DNA of 64,000 bases from Hydra vulgaris. Its lineage: Eukaryota > Cnidaria > Hydrozoa > Anthoathecata > Hydridae. A model generated the notes under the pieces. The model made no database searches. It was given only the letters and a program-made list of their open reading frames with translations, and was not told where the DNA came from. Position numbers and translations under genes: made by a program. Below are positions 23,319-33,954 of the stretch, one piece after another. The DNA lies in NCBI RefSeq assembly GCF_038396675.1, contig NC_088934.1, positions 33,167,001 to 33,231,000 on the forward strand, written 5' to 3'. How positions within the stretch are numbered: the stretch's first letter is position 1; each line of letters starts with the position of its first letter.

Positions 23319-23985
23319 CCGTCAATAAAGAGAATGTATTTATGCATATTTGTGTTTATGCATCCAAAAAAAATTTATGTAAAAAGAAGAGTTTCGTTTA
23401 GTAAAGAGTTAAAATTAGTTTGTTTACTAGAAAAAAAGTTTTTCAATTTCTCGTTGTGTTGAAAGCGATAAAACTACATCATCTAGTACTTTCAGTTTTA
23501 GTTAGTCTAAATGTCTTTTCTAAAATGCCGTTTTCATCTAGAAAATTGTACTTTAAATGAGTCAAATTTGTCTTCTTCATTTAAATAACGCCCACATAAT
23601 AGAAAACAGTAATTTATTTGTGAAAAATAGTCATTTCATACACCATAATGTTATTGTTTTAGACTAAAACAACAGAGAGCACGACACAATGAAATTCTCA
23701 GGCCTCAGCTAATTATGATCTTATAATGAAAATGCTTTGCAGCTACGTTACTAAAGTGTCCAGAATAAAAAGGAGTCACGGAAAAGTCAAAGACTCCTTT
23801 AACTTAAGGTGGCTTAGGGGTTCTTGATGTACTAATCTATGATGTATGTCATCACCAAAATTTTTATATATATAAAAAAAATAAGTTAATAAAGTTCAAC
23901 TTTCTTAAACGTTATTTGTTTATATTTACAATATCTCAGAAATTAAGTACATAAAATAAATAAGAATCACGAAAATATTTTGACA
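23319..23985. other. Gap without a visible gene
   Basis: AT-rich; a 66-codon frame at 23262-23462 overlaps the fold-back and is not supported. Confidence 0.4.
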
Positions 23986-24480
23986 ACCCATGAGCACACC
24001 GACCAGTGCGATTATAACCACCCCTGGAGGCCAAATATGGCCAGATTTAGTTTTCCTGATTTCAATTACCTATATTTAGATATACAACATGTACTATCTG
24101 ATTGAAAAACCATCTGGATAATACAGGACCACCCCTAAAATGATCATCTAAGCGGTAATGACCCTCTTGAAGACCAAATATGCCCAGTTTCAAATTTCTT
24201 GACCTCAAATACCTATAATTAGACATACAACACGTCCTATCTAATTGAAAAACATCGGGACATCTGCGGACCACCCTTGACCACTACTAAAATGACCATT
24301 TGAGCAGTCATGACCACTTCTAAAGACAGAATATGCCCAAATTTGAACTCCCTGACAGCAGTTACCTATATTTATATATACAACATGTCCCATCTAATTT
24401 AAAAACCATCGAGAAACCCCATGACCACCCTTGACAACCCCTGAAATAACCACTTGTGTGGTCATGACCACTCTAAATTT
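23986..24480. repeat. ~150-bp tandem repeat, about 3.3 copies
   Basis: Each unit holds TGACCACCCTTGA-like and CCAAATATGCCCA-like phrases, then ACCTATATTTAGATATACAA and CATGTCC.ATCTAATT and AAAAACCATC. The ACCTATA phrase recurs at about 24068, 24209 and 24362 (spacing 141 and 153 bp). Divergence between copies is about 15-20 percent by eye, so the array is old. Confidence 0.85.
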
Positions 24481-24912
24481 AAAATAGAACCCAAAAATGA
24501 AATCTGTGGCCCCAAAAACTTCTATAAACATGTATTGTATGTCCATATTCAACCCATAAGTAGTTTTGCCGTTTTTAGACAATTTTGGCTCACAGTACGG
24601 CGTCGAAAACAACGTCGGATTTACGCCAGGGTTGACGTTGAATCGGATGTCCTTTTTTTGAAAATCCAAAGACTTTTTTTGAAAAAAAATATCAAAAGAA
24701 ACTTACCATGAATAGGTCATGAACTAGAAATTTTCTTGTATGGCAACTCTACGCACTTTCATCAAGATACAAATTCATGCTGCGATGGCAAAATTTAATC
24801 TTATATATTTACTTTTAGTAGCAATAGTCAATGATAAATCCTTATTTTATTAACTTGATAAATTTAATATCGCTAATGATAGTTTAATATTACATTTATT
24901 GTGATCATATTT

Positions 24913-24962
24913 TGATGATTACTATCTAAATCATTTTACAATGATTTAGATAGTAATCATCA
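24913..24962. repeat. Perfect palindrome, 23-bp arms, 4-bp loop
   Basis: 24913-24935 and 24940-24962 are exact reverse complements (core GATTACTATCTAAATCATT). A third copy of the same arm follows at 24965-24985 next to an AT microsatellite. Confidence 0.95.
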
Positions 24963-24989
24963 TAATGATTACTATCTAAATCATTGTAA

Positions 24990-25160
<171 letters not shown>

Positions 25161-25429
25161 TAGATAATACAATAAATTGTAAAGAGGCTTCAAAACTCAG
25201 TATATATATTATATATACTGAATATTGAAACTTTTTTATAATTTATTATCTTTTTATAATGTTTATTTTACATTTATTTGAGTAATGTTATAAACCTTTG
25301 AAATTGAACTATGAGTATAATGAACTACTTAAAGTTAGTGCAGCAAACTTAATGTTCATTTTGTGACGTTTGAAATAAATACATTTTATTAAGATTTATT
25401 TACAAATTTTAATCTTTCCTCTTCTTTTA

Positions 25430-27480
25430 TTTCATATTGAACTTTTATATGACTCCGTTTAATGTATTTTCCATCACAATCCTTAAGTACCTATAAACCA
25501 CATAATGTATTTCTAGTTAGTTTTTGGATATGACTTGGGTCAGGGATTACATACAGGTAGTGATTATAGCCTTCAAAAGTGAATCTTTCATTAATTTTTC
25601 TAGTTTTTTTCCAAATGTACATCCTTGTGATGCAATAGAATTAAAGTTGACATTTACACCAACAAACGTAATGCTACGTACATTCATTTGTTTATCAGAA
25701 AAAATTGTTAATGCTTTTTTAATAAGACATGAAAGGTTTTCGGCTGTTATTTTACTACACAGTATATAGCCAATAGGTTTTTTCCAATGACCTCGTAATC
25801 CTACCAGCATAAAAACCAATGCCTTTGTAGCTTGTGTATTTGATTCAATAGCAACAATATCTTTACCATAATCTGTAAAGCCAATGAATCTTTTTATTGT
25901 TTAGAGCTGATGTTTAGATTAGCCATGGCATCTATTATTAACGCACAATCTTTGTAATTAATGTCTCTGCTTTTATACTCATATAATTTAAAACATCTTC
26001 AAAAAAACTTCACAATCTACACAATCTACACAGGTTCACAATCAACAGAAGAATTCCAGTAGGGCTAAAAAGCTTTAAGCATGTAAATAGAGTAGGGGAG
26101 ACCGGGGCTAGTTGGCCGCAGGGGTAAGTTGACGAACTGCGTTTATTTTTAGAGCCTTTCATCAGAAAGTGACAAAAATTACTCAGAAACATCCTTATTG
26201 ACCATTTCATCATTTACTGTAGTATTGTCAGGATTTGCGCATGCGCATGGGAGATATTGAGATTTATGCGTTTTTTGGACAAAAACGTAACTTTTAGAAC
26301 ATCGCTTCCTTTTTTTAACTTTACAAAGAAATAATTTAGTCGTATGAAAAAAAAATTATTGTAAAAGTTCCAGTCACAATTGGTTTACTATATCCAGTCA
26401 GACTTTTTTTTCAAAGCTGCCGTTTTTCAGGATCTATAGACTGTTTATTAAAAAAAAAGCTTACGGAGTAAGTTGACAAATTTTTCACGGAGTGAGTTGG
26501 CTCATAGCATTTACTATTTAAAAAAATATTTATTTTTATAAAAATTTTTTTTTGTTTCAATTTTTAACAATATTGAAAATATTTATTCTTACAAAAAAAT
26601 TAAAAAAAAAATTTTTTTCCACAGATAAAAGGTGGGCTACTGTTTGGCTTTTATACGGACTAATATTTGGTACCAGCTAAAAGTAATATTAAATTTTGGG
26701 ATAAAATTATTTCAAAAATTAATTTTAAAAAAATTTCTATTAATTTTTCACTTAATAGTGCATTAATAATCATTTTTATAGTTTGCGCCAACTTACCCCG
26801 TGGTGGGGTAAGTTGGCGCAAATTTTTTTTTTTTTTTTGAGGGTCCGTAAAGGCCCCAAGAATTTTTTTTTGTAAATGAATGCAAATTTTATAAGATACC
26901 CTAATCCATACTCTTTAAGATTACACTTTAATATTTCTAAAAAAATGTACTGTTAGGGCTACAGAGCTCATAGAGTAAAAACCGAGCCAACTAGCCCCGG
27001 TCTCCCCTATAGGCCATAGAAAATTGTATGCTTTAGACAAGTAAAAATGCAAAGTTATTTCAAATATTTTAACTTTATCAGTGTACTTATACCTTTTTGA
27101 AAGCGAAGTATTGGTTTTAAACTGATTTTTTATATCAAAAGTTAACCCACTAAAGTTTTCACAAAGTACGTTAGAAGCATCTTCGAAAACATTTTTTTTT
27201 TTACTTAGATTTTTTAGCATAACTTTTAATGAAATTTTTTTCTGTTTGTCAAAACTTTTGTTTAAGAATTTTAATTTTTGCTTTTAATTTTGATTTGGTT
27301 GGACTTGCATTTGTCGATAGTGTACTTTTAAAAATAATAGTATCAGCATTAATAATTTTGTTACTATTTTTAGCAACATTGATGTTATTATTTATATCCA
27401 ACTGGCAATCAATACTCTCTGTTGTTTCAGAAATAACACAATTGAAAATATAAATTTCATTTCTATCGGCAGCAACATTA
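25430..27480 (-). pseudogene. Second P-element (THAP9-like) transposase copy, split by a MITE
   Basis: On the minus strand the N-terminal side gives a lysine-rich linker (KSKLKAKIKILKQKF, about 27250), then NLSKKKNVFEDASNVLCENF (27150-27210) and YTDKVKIFEITLHFYLSKAY (about 27030-27090). The 917-bp MITE at 26093-27009 interrupts here. Beyond it come SRDINYKDCALIIDAM (about 25930-25980), in which the first core Asp is kept, then ALVFMLVGLRGHWKKPIGYI (25760-25825) and MNVRSITFVGVNVNFNSIAS (25630-25700). A tail corresponding to the next P-element block lies near 25430-25510. It is broken by stops and frameshifts as well as by the insertion. A SINE adjoins its 5' side at 27490. It is more similar in length of preserved blocks to known THAP9-type proteins than the copy at 1.6-4.3 kb in this core region. 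Confidence 0.85.
26093..27009 (+). mobile_element. 917-bp non-autonomous DNA element inserted in the P-element
   Basis: The terminal repeats TAGGGGAGACCGGGGCTAGT at 26093 and its exact inverted match ending at 27009 are ~24 bp long. The motif GTAAGTTGGC recurs inside: GGGGTAAGTTGACG (26122), GGAGTAAGTTGAC (26466), GGAGTGAGTTGGC (26490), and an inverted pair around 26790-26818 (GCGCCAACTTACCCC / GGGGTAAGTTGGCGC). No coding sequence. The flanks suggest a TA-type target. Confidence 0.88.
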
Positions 27481-27489
27481 TTGTCATGA

Positions 27490-27683
27490 GCAGCCGTGGC
27501 GCAGTGGTAGCGCACTTGCCTCAGAATCAAAAGATCCGTGGTTCAAACCTCACCTCTTGGCAAGTTTTGCGACATCAGTTAGGAAAGAGGCGTGAACTTT
27601 CTCTAAAATGTTCATCCGCGGTGCTCTGTGATAAGACCATAAGGACTTCTTGGAGCACCTAAATAAAATTAAAAAAAAAAAAA
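27490..27683 (+). repeat. tRNA-derived SINE, copy 1
   Basis: The 5' part is tRNA-like, with A box TGGCGCAGTGGTAG and B box GGTTCAAACC. A body follows (GGCGTGAACTTTCTC, CCGCGGTGCTCTGTG, AAGACCATAAGGACTTCTTG, GAGCACC), then an A-rich tail. The body matches copies at 47709-47896 and 53350-53553. The anticodon-loop segment (CTTGCCTCAGAATCAA) differs from those two copies. Confidence 0.88.
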
Positions 27684-28214
27684 GGTTATCACATATCCAA
27701 CCGGCAATCGATAGGATTAGGTATGTGACATGGAAATTTTAAATTGATTGTATACTAAATTGTTATATATCATTAGAAAGAGCTTTAATACAGTATTTTA
27801 AAAGTGAAAAAATTATCAAAATCCAACATGCCTACCAAAAGTTATGACGTTTTAAGTACCGAATTTTCGATGTATGGGTTTGTTGAAGAAATTGTGGTCA
27901 AAATTTAATTTTCTTTCACAAAAATTATTAAACTTTGTCAATACTTATCTAAAAATTTATATCTTGGTATCAAAAGATAGATGTATGAAAGGACTATGTG
28001 TTTACGTCGGTCACCAGTCAACGGGCGATTCCAGGGAGTTAGAGGGGGCACTAAACCACCGTCTTTACCATCCAAGTTAGGATGTGGTGGTGATGGTTTA
28101 ATACACCCTAGTATAATAAAAAATAATTATCTTTATAACAAACTTTTTATTAAAACTATTATAATAATTATAAAAATTAAATTTATAATCTACTTGATTA
28201 AAACATATACCAGT
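27684..28214. other. Gap without a supported gene
   Basis: Two overlapping short frames at 27874-28223 have no motif. A less AT-rich patch at 28005-28110 (GGGCGATTCCAGGGAG) may be another repeat fragment. Confidence 0.4.
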
Positions 28215-28425
28215 GGTGCATAGGTTGACGTATTGGGGGAAGTGTGCATGGTCCTCCCCCCTACGCCTTTGACCTAACTCTTAAAAAAAAATTAATTGTT
28301 TTTATTGTGCGCTAAAGTTACTAAAAATTTGAATGCAACTATGATACCTCATGTTTCTTGGTACAACCAGAGTGGGAGCTGCTCCGCCATTTTAACTATC
28401 CAAAAATACATATTTCTTCAAGCTA
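28215..28425 (+). repeat. Direct repeat, copy 1 (partner 29403-29612)
   Basis: Shares ATGGTCCTCCCCCCTACGCC, TTTGACCTAACTC, TGTGCGCTAAA and CAGAGTGGG..GCTCCGCCAT with 29403-29612 in the same order and orientation, at about 90 percent identity by eye. A truncated LINE lies between the two. Confidence 0.85.
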
Positions 28426-28680
28426 AAATCAAAATTTTATTTTTATATTCAAATTTTTATATTCATTTTTTTATCAAAACTGTTGTAACAAATTAAATTT
28501 GTATTCTACTTGTTGATATATAAGATGGGGAGTTTCTGCATAAGTTTTTTTTAATTTTTGGGAGTGTGATAAGATGTCTCCGTATATATTTAATTACCTC
28601 ATTTCAAAATGATATCTTTGTATAAATATGATAAAAACCTAGTTTGTATTGATAAAAAGAATAACTTGTTTGTAGTTATA

Positions 28681-29386
28681 TGAAGCTCGCAGAAGACTGA
28701 AGTCAGTCTTGTTATCGAGTACCGTTATTCTAGAAGTGTAATACATATAATAAATAAGTTGCATACGTGGTATTTATGAATGTGTAACATATATACGTGG
28801 TATTTATGTATGTGTAACATATTATTCATTTATTTATTTATTTTTATATTTATCGTTTCTTGTTAAAAGTTAAGTTTTTTTTCATGAGGGTTATTTTTTT
28901 AAATTTTTGAATAGAATTTTAAAAATTTTCATTGTTGATTAATTTGATAATTGTAGATTTTAGTTTTTTTTTCAGAGAGTGTTCGTTTTTTAAATTTATT
29001 ATTGATTCGTTACCGTAAATTATTTTGTTAAATAAATACAAAACACGATATGTAATTGAGATTTTTGAGAGTTATGTTGTTTCATAAAATCATATCATAA
29101 AATTGCTTGTTCCTCTAGTATTGTATTTGTTTATATTGTTTTTAAAAAAGTGTGCTGCAAAATGTTCAGGAACCAGACTTAGTTTATATTTAAACATAAA
29201 AGGTATACTTTGATAAATATTTATTTGAAATATATTTAGTGCGTTCATTTTTTCCAGTAAGGGTTGAAAATGAGTAAATTTGTTTTTGTTGTACATTAGT
29301 CTTGAGACTTGTTTTTGATGTAAGTAAAGTGGTTCTTATTTAGATGTTTGCGTACGGCCCCATGCTATATTGGCATACATAAGATA
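28681..29386 (-). mobile_element. 5'-truncated CR1/L2-like LINE
   Basis: The minus strand begins at 29386 with YANIAWG, then MYNKNKFTHFQPLLEKMNAL, INIYQSIPFMFKYKLSLVPE and YNTRGTSNF. This is the C-terminal end of the reverse transcriptase protein, directly comparable with the intact protein at 54613-57762 (YKKDKFTHAEPLLKLLNAL...). The 3' untranslated part ends near 28681 and carries the shared two-stem hairpin. A 21-bp inverted duplication marks the 5' junction. Only about 700 bp of the element are present. Confidence 0.85.
28686..28719 (-). other. Conserved 3' hairpin of LINE copy
   Basis: Inner stem AAGACTGA / TCAGTCTT (28693-28700, 28703-28710); outer stem CTCG / CGAG (28686-28689, 28716-28719). 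Same layout as 52308-52349 and 58031-58077, with different bases in the stems. Confidence 0.75.
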
Positions 29387-29410
29387 GCTATGTATGCCAA
29401 TATAGCATGA
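29361..29410. repeat. Palindrome at the LINE 5' junction, 21-bp arms
   Basis: 29361-29381 and 29390-29410 are exact reverse complements (CATGCTATATTGGCATACAT arm). One arm is the first coding bases of the truncated LINE, the other an inverted copy of them outside the element. Confidence 0.92.
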
Positions 29411-29612
29411 CATTTTGGAGGAAGAGCGTATGGTCCTCCCCCCTACGCCTTTGACCTAACTCCTAAAAAAAAAAATTGATTGCTTTTAATGTGCGCTAAA
29501 TTTACTAAAAATTTAAATGCAATTATGATACCTTATGTTGCTTGGTATAACCAGAGTGGGTTGCTCCGCCATCTTTACTATCCAAAAATACATATTTCTT
29601 TAAACTAAATAA
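29403..29612 (+). repeat. Direct repeat, copy 2
   Basis: Partner of 28215-28425; see there. Confidence 0.85.
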
Positions 29613-29997
29613 AAGAATGATGCAATTTTATAATTACTTTTATCGTTATAACGTGTAAAAATTATTATTAAAAACATGCTAAAAATTACCTATTCATCTG
29701 TGTTGTGTTCATTTTCTTTAGGGATAGGGTATTTGCCTCCTCCCGTACCCAATTTAAAAAAAATATTTGAAATCAAAATTGTAATAAATTTTCTTTACCA
29801 AAATAATATTATACATTACAACATTATAAAATAATGCAACACAAACTTATAAGTAATATTATACAATTGCTATCAATATTATTATTGCTATCAGTAATAA
29901 AAATCAGAAAAGAAATCAAAATAAGGCTAGAAATAAAAATCAAAAAAAAAAGTTAGTTTTGTCTTTCAGATGATTAAAAATTAAAGTTCCAATAATG
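29613..29997. other. AT-rich gap, nothing recognised
   Basis: No frame, repeat or motif stands out. Confidence 0.4.
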
Positions 29998-30037
29998 AAA
30001 CTATATAATAATCATTTTAATGATTATTATATAGTTT
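29998..30037. repeat. Perfect palindrome, 19-bp arms
   Basis: 29998-30016 and 30019-30037 are reverse complements (AAACTATATAATAATCATT). A second small hairpin (AACAATCATTAAAAATGATTGTT) follows at 30047-30069. Confidence 0.9.
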
Positions 30038-30146
30038 CAGACATATAACAATCATTAAAAATGATTGTTAGTTTAAGACACCACATAAAGGTTAGCCAGA
30101 GCCGTCTATCAAATATTTTATACAAGTTTCATCATTTGCGATGGAC

Positions 30147-30203
30147 GATGTTTCGTCTGACTTTTTTTTCCCGTGAACTTTGGGAAGTCAGACGAGAAAA
30201 CTT
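30147..30203. repeat. Small dispersed hairpin repeat (second copy at 52528)
   Basis: TCGTCTGACTT and its inverted match AAGTCAGACGA flank CCCGTGAACTT. The same ~50 bp, with GAAAACTTT downstream, recur at 52528-52580. It lies just outside the left end of the ISL2EU-like element. Confidence 0.7.
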
Positions 30204-30223
30204 TGGTTTTTGCGCTAATGCAA

Positions 30224-30285
30224 TAGACGTATCCCGCATTCCAATGACGTAATGGTGTAATGACATCAGGCAATGATAAAGCGTA
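30224..30285 (+). repeat. Left terminal inverted repeat of the ISL2EU-like element
   Basis: Pairs with 33653-33714. Differences between the ends are single transitions, so the insertion is not very old. Confidence 0.9.
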
Positions 30286-30324
30286 AACATTAGAATATTG
30301 TAGTTTTAATTATTTTAAATTAAC

Positions 30325-31887
30325 ATGAGTGATTTTGCCTGTTGTACATTAAATAAAGGAGGAGGAAGTGGAGCTTATTGCTGTATTCCACAATGCAAAA
30401 GTCCATTTTACGATTTTCAAAAAAAAAAATCAGAAATTGGATTTTTTTAAATACTCAAGAATACTGTTCGTCGAAATAAGTGGGCAAAAATTATTTCTCA
30501 ATTCAGAAGAAAAGGTGGTAATGATAATTTTGTTATTAAGGACACGACTCTAGTATGCGAGCTTCAATTTAAAAATGAAGACATTTAATTTTTATCCAAT
30601 ATTGGCAAAGAAACTTTGAAAAAAGAAGCATTTCCATCTATTTTTGAATTTAAAAAACAAGTTAATAAACAAAAACGATGTTCGCCTAAAAAAAGAAAAT
30701 TTATCCAAAAATTTGATATTGAAAACGTTTCTAGAATTGAAGACGATTTTAAAACTAACGATAGAGAATTACTAATTGATTTTGAGGTTGAGAAAGTTTG
30801 CTTGTGTTGTGTTGAACTACAAAACAAAATTGATCAACTGGAAAAAGAAAAACACGAGTTGAAATCTCAAATAAGTATTTTAGAATCTAAAAATAAAAAA
30901 ATAAAAAATCAACTGAATCAATATAAAAGTAAATATATACTTAGTTATAAAAATATGTCAACAGACAAAGAACTGTTTCAAAAATATACTGGCATTGAAC
31001 ATGAACAGTATATTAATTTGTACAACTTTTTAAATCCAGGAAAAAATGGTGAAAATGTTAAATACCACAACTAAGGATTATCTAAAAATTTGCACAGTTT
31101 AGATAATCAAGTAAAAACTGGTCCAAAAACTAAATTAACCACAGAAAATCAGTTATTTATGTTTTTAGTGTGGCTGAAAAATGGGTTTACAATTTTGCAC
31201 ACATCTTGGCTATTTAAAATTTCAAAATCAACAACATCTTGTTATTGAATAACATGGAAAATCTTTCTATATTTTTCTTTGGGAAGTGTACCTATTTGGC
31301 CTTCACGCGAACAAGTTAATAAGTTTATGCCAGAAAGCTTTAAGATGACATTTCCATCAACAAGATGCATTATTGATTGTACTGAATTGTTTTGTCAGAA
31401 ACCTTCATCACTGAAACACCAGAGTTCTTTATTCTCTAGTTATAAACATCATGTAACTTACAATGGGTTGTTAGGTATTTCTCCTTCAGGAGCAATAACT
31501 TTTATAAGTCAACTTGATGATGGAGCTATTTCTGACAAAGAAATTGTTGTAAGATCAGGTTTCCTTGAAGAACTCTGGAACAAAAATGATTCAGTTATGG
31601 CTGATCGTGGGTTTACCATTTCAGACCATTTAAACACAATCAATGTTAAATTAAATATACCATCTTTTTTAAATGGACAACTACAGCTAAGTAAAGAAGA
31701 TGCTACAAAAAGTCAAACCATTGCATCATTGAGAATTCATGTAGAACGTGCTATTCGTAGAAATAAAGTATTTTGCCAAATAAGTAATGAAATTCCTTTG
31801 GTGTTTCATGGTTCAATTAACCAACTATGGACAGTAACTTGTCTTTTATGTAACTTTTTGCCACCACTTATCAAAAATCAAAAGTAA
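30325..31887 (+). pseudogene. THAP-domain DDE_4 transposase of the ISL2EU-like element, frameshifted
   Basis: What it does: catalyses cut-and-paste transposition. What is seen: ATG 30325 opens a THAP zinc finger with CCIPQCKSPFYDF, a frame slip in an A-run at 30420-30430, then TVRRNKWAKIISQFRR and LVCELQFKNED. The last ligand position, normally His in VCS.HF, is Gln here. Next come PSIFEFKKQ, a basic stretch SPKKRKFI, and a leucine/lysine coiled coil (ELQNKIDQLEKEKHELKSQI, about 30820-30890). The catalytic fold follows a stop at 31072 and another at 31246: DCTELFCQ at about 31378 (first Asp), SYKHHVTYNGLLGISPSG, MADRGFTISDHL at about 31597 (second Asp) and RIHVERAIRRNK at about 31735 (Glu). 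All three acidic residues are present. Broken by one frameshift and at least two stops. Confidence 0.88.
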
Positions 31888-31973
31888 GAAAACATTTATT
31901 TACATATAGAGGGTAATATACTTTCTTTGGAATTTACATTATTGTCCAATACTTGTGGTAAAAAATTGTTAAT

Positions 31974-33628
31974 CTAAAAATCATTTAACTTTGTAATTAA
32001 TTCAAAAAAGAACTGATGGTCGAAAGGTGTTCTTATAATAGCAATTCCTTTAAATGTGTACACAACAAAGTCACAAAACTGGGAATTACTTAACCCCATA
32101 GCCATTTGTATTTGTGTATAATAACCAGTATAATGATCTTTTTTTAAATATGGGTGTCCATTGTCTAGTCCAATATTAAAATCATTGTCATTCAAACATT
32201 CAGAAATAGACAAGTGCTTTTTCATTCTAGGACATTTAATTTCAATTAAACCATAATATTTAGCCTCTTCATCGTATGCAAGACCATCCGGACTTGCAGA
32301 TAACCAAAATAAATTAGGTTGTATTGCAATTCCAGTTGTCCTAACTAGATATTGCGATTTAATCTATTTTTCAAAACATCAATATATTTCTATCGTCCAT
32401 GCGGCTCATAAGCAAGCCCGTGGTCTAAAGACTCTTGAATAAATTTAGGCAAATCAACTTTTGTGAGTTATTAATTAACTGTTGAGCAAGAGTTTCAAAT
32501 TGTCTTTTGCGTATATAAATTTTATGAGAAATACTTGAAGTTAAGCGATGTTTTCTTACATTAAACCACAGCTGATTTTTATTTTGTGTTACTGTATCAG
32601 CTTCATACTTTCTGCTTGGTTCAGAAGATACTTTTATTGATAACAAAAAGTCTTTTTGTTTCACATTAAGCTCCCAGTTGCAAGGTATATAGCAATGCTT
32701 TTTATTATAAAAGCCTAGAGGTAAAGGAGGTAGGGTATTAGACACATTAAAAGAAATGGCTTTAAGTTTTTCAATATTAGTGATAAGTTCAAAGCTCTCC
32801 TTTATCTGGAGTTGATAAGATAAAGGAGAACCAATTGGATAATTTCCAAATGAAGTTTTAGTAAAACTAAAAATGTCAGGTACGCAATGAACAATACCAA
32901 TATCTTTATTGAAAAAAGCAACATTTGATTTTAGATTATAAATATTTCCTTTTAATGTTTCTTCTTCACATTTTATTCGCCTTGGATCATATAAAGTAGA
33001 CTTAATGCCACGCTTAATATCAATTTTTTGAACATTTGTAAACATAACAGGATTTTTAATTGTTTTAGTTTTGTGACCTGGAATGCCCCATTGCCTTGAT
33101 TTACTTGTACAAGCAATCTCTTCAGGTACATACACAAGTAAATTTAAAGAATATTCTGCAAGTTCAAATAATAAAGCCATCACGCGATTACAATAACCAC
33201 TATTTCCAGCACGGCACGAGCAATATGCTTTTCTAACAGAGCTAGTCAATCTGCTAATATAAACTTTAATCACGAACTTCATTTTTCATACTTGCTTTGC
33301 ATTTTGCTTTTACAATGATACACGTTAGGTTATATGAAGTGCAAATACTATCCGATGATATATATCGTTCAGATTTAAATCTTTTACCTCTTTCAAATGT
33401 TTTTTTTATTGCAATACTTTTTTTTTTAGCTTTTTTTTTCCTGTAGTTTTCTATTTCTTTAATAGTGAGTAGTGGCAAGTATTTTAAGCTTTTACACCAT
33501 GCTAAAGTTTCATCTGCAGATTTAAAGTTAAGTAAAATATTTAAATTTCTATTTATTTCTAAAACAATTGGTATTTCAGTTGAATAATTTTGTAAATCTA
33601 CCAGAACATGTTCTACTTGAGAGTTCAT
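31974..33628 (-). pseudogene. SWIM zinc-finger / YqaJ-type nuclease gene of the ISL2EU-like element
   Basis: What it is: accessory nuclease of ISL2EU-type transposons, a restriction-endonuclease-like (YqaJ/lambda exonuclease) fold behind a SWIM zinc finger. From ATG 33628 an N-terminal part (MNSQVEHVLVDLQNYSTEIP, then ADETLAWCKSLKYLPLL) shifts frame near 33270. Then come YCSCRAGNSGYCNRVMALLF at about 33170-33230 (SWIM; the final His of C-x-C...C-x-H is replaced by Arg in CNRV), GIPGHKTK, and WFNVRKHRLTSSISHKIYIR near 32510-32575. After a second shift near 32425 an open stretch from about 32355 to 31974 holds LSASPDGLAYDEEAKYYGLI followed by EIKCP and YTQIQMAMGLS. The Asp of SPDG, the Glu and Lys of EIKC and the Gln of QIQ, the metal-site residues of this fold, are all kept. 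Dead by frameshift, but the nuclease core is conserved. What the nuclease does for transposition is not known to me. Confidence 0.87.
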
Positions 33629-33652
33629 TTTATTAACAATTATTTCGATATT

Positions 33653-33714
33653 TACGTTTTATCATTGCCTGATGTCATTACATCATTACGTCATTGGAAT
33701 GTGGGATACGTCTA
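33653..33714 (-). repeat. Right terminal inverted repeat of the ISL2EU-like element
   Basis: Inverted match to 30224-30285. Confidence 0.9.
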
Positions 33715-33954
33715 TTTATCATCTACCGGAACAAATATGTTTCAGCCGCTTTGCTTTGATCTTTATGAAATATCGTAATGTTTCGGGGGGTTTTATTTTT
33801 AAAATACGCTAAAATTTATTTTATTAAATTATCAGTGCTATTCAGAAGCTATATGACAAGTGAAAAGGAAAATTTAGAGTATGCTTTTAAATAGTTTGTG
33901 AGTTATTTTGTATTAAATTTTTGAAGGATTACCAAAAATAATCTTTAATAGCTC

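Larger units (their letters stand above)
30224..33714. mobile_element. 3.5-kb ISL2EU-like DNA transposon with two convergent genes
   Basis: The left end AGACGTATCCCGCATTCCAA (30224) and the right end, inverted, AGACGTATCCCACATTCCAA (ending 33714) continue as TGACGTAATG(G/A)TGTAATG and ACATCAGGCAATGATAAA, a ~60-bp terminal inverted repeat with about three differences. Both ends abut AT, as expected for the 2-bp AT target duplication I recall for ISL2EU elements. Inside are a THAP/DDE_4 transposase (+) and a SWIM/YqaJ nuclease gene (-), tail to tail with ~90 bp between stops. Gene content plus ends make the class assignment strong; both genes are broken, so it is not autonomous now. Confidence 0.9.

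Noticed and set aside
24394-24711. Overlapping frames of 85-91 codons on both strands
   Set aside because: They lie at the edge of the ~150-bp tandem repeat and neither shows a motif or splice support.
27490-27561. tRNA gene in the SINE head (also 47709-47896 and 53350-53553)
   Set aside because: A and B boxes are present, but the acceptor and anticodon arms do not pair properly and the body and A-rich tail of a SINE follow.
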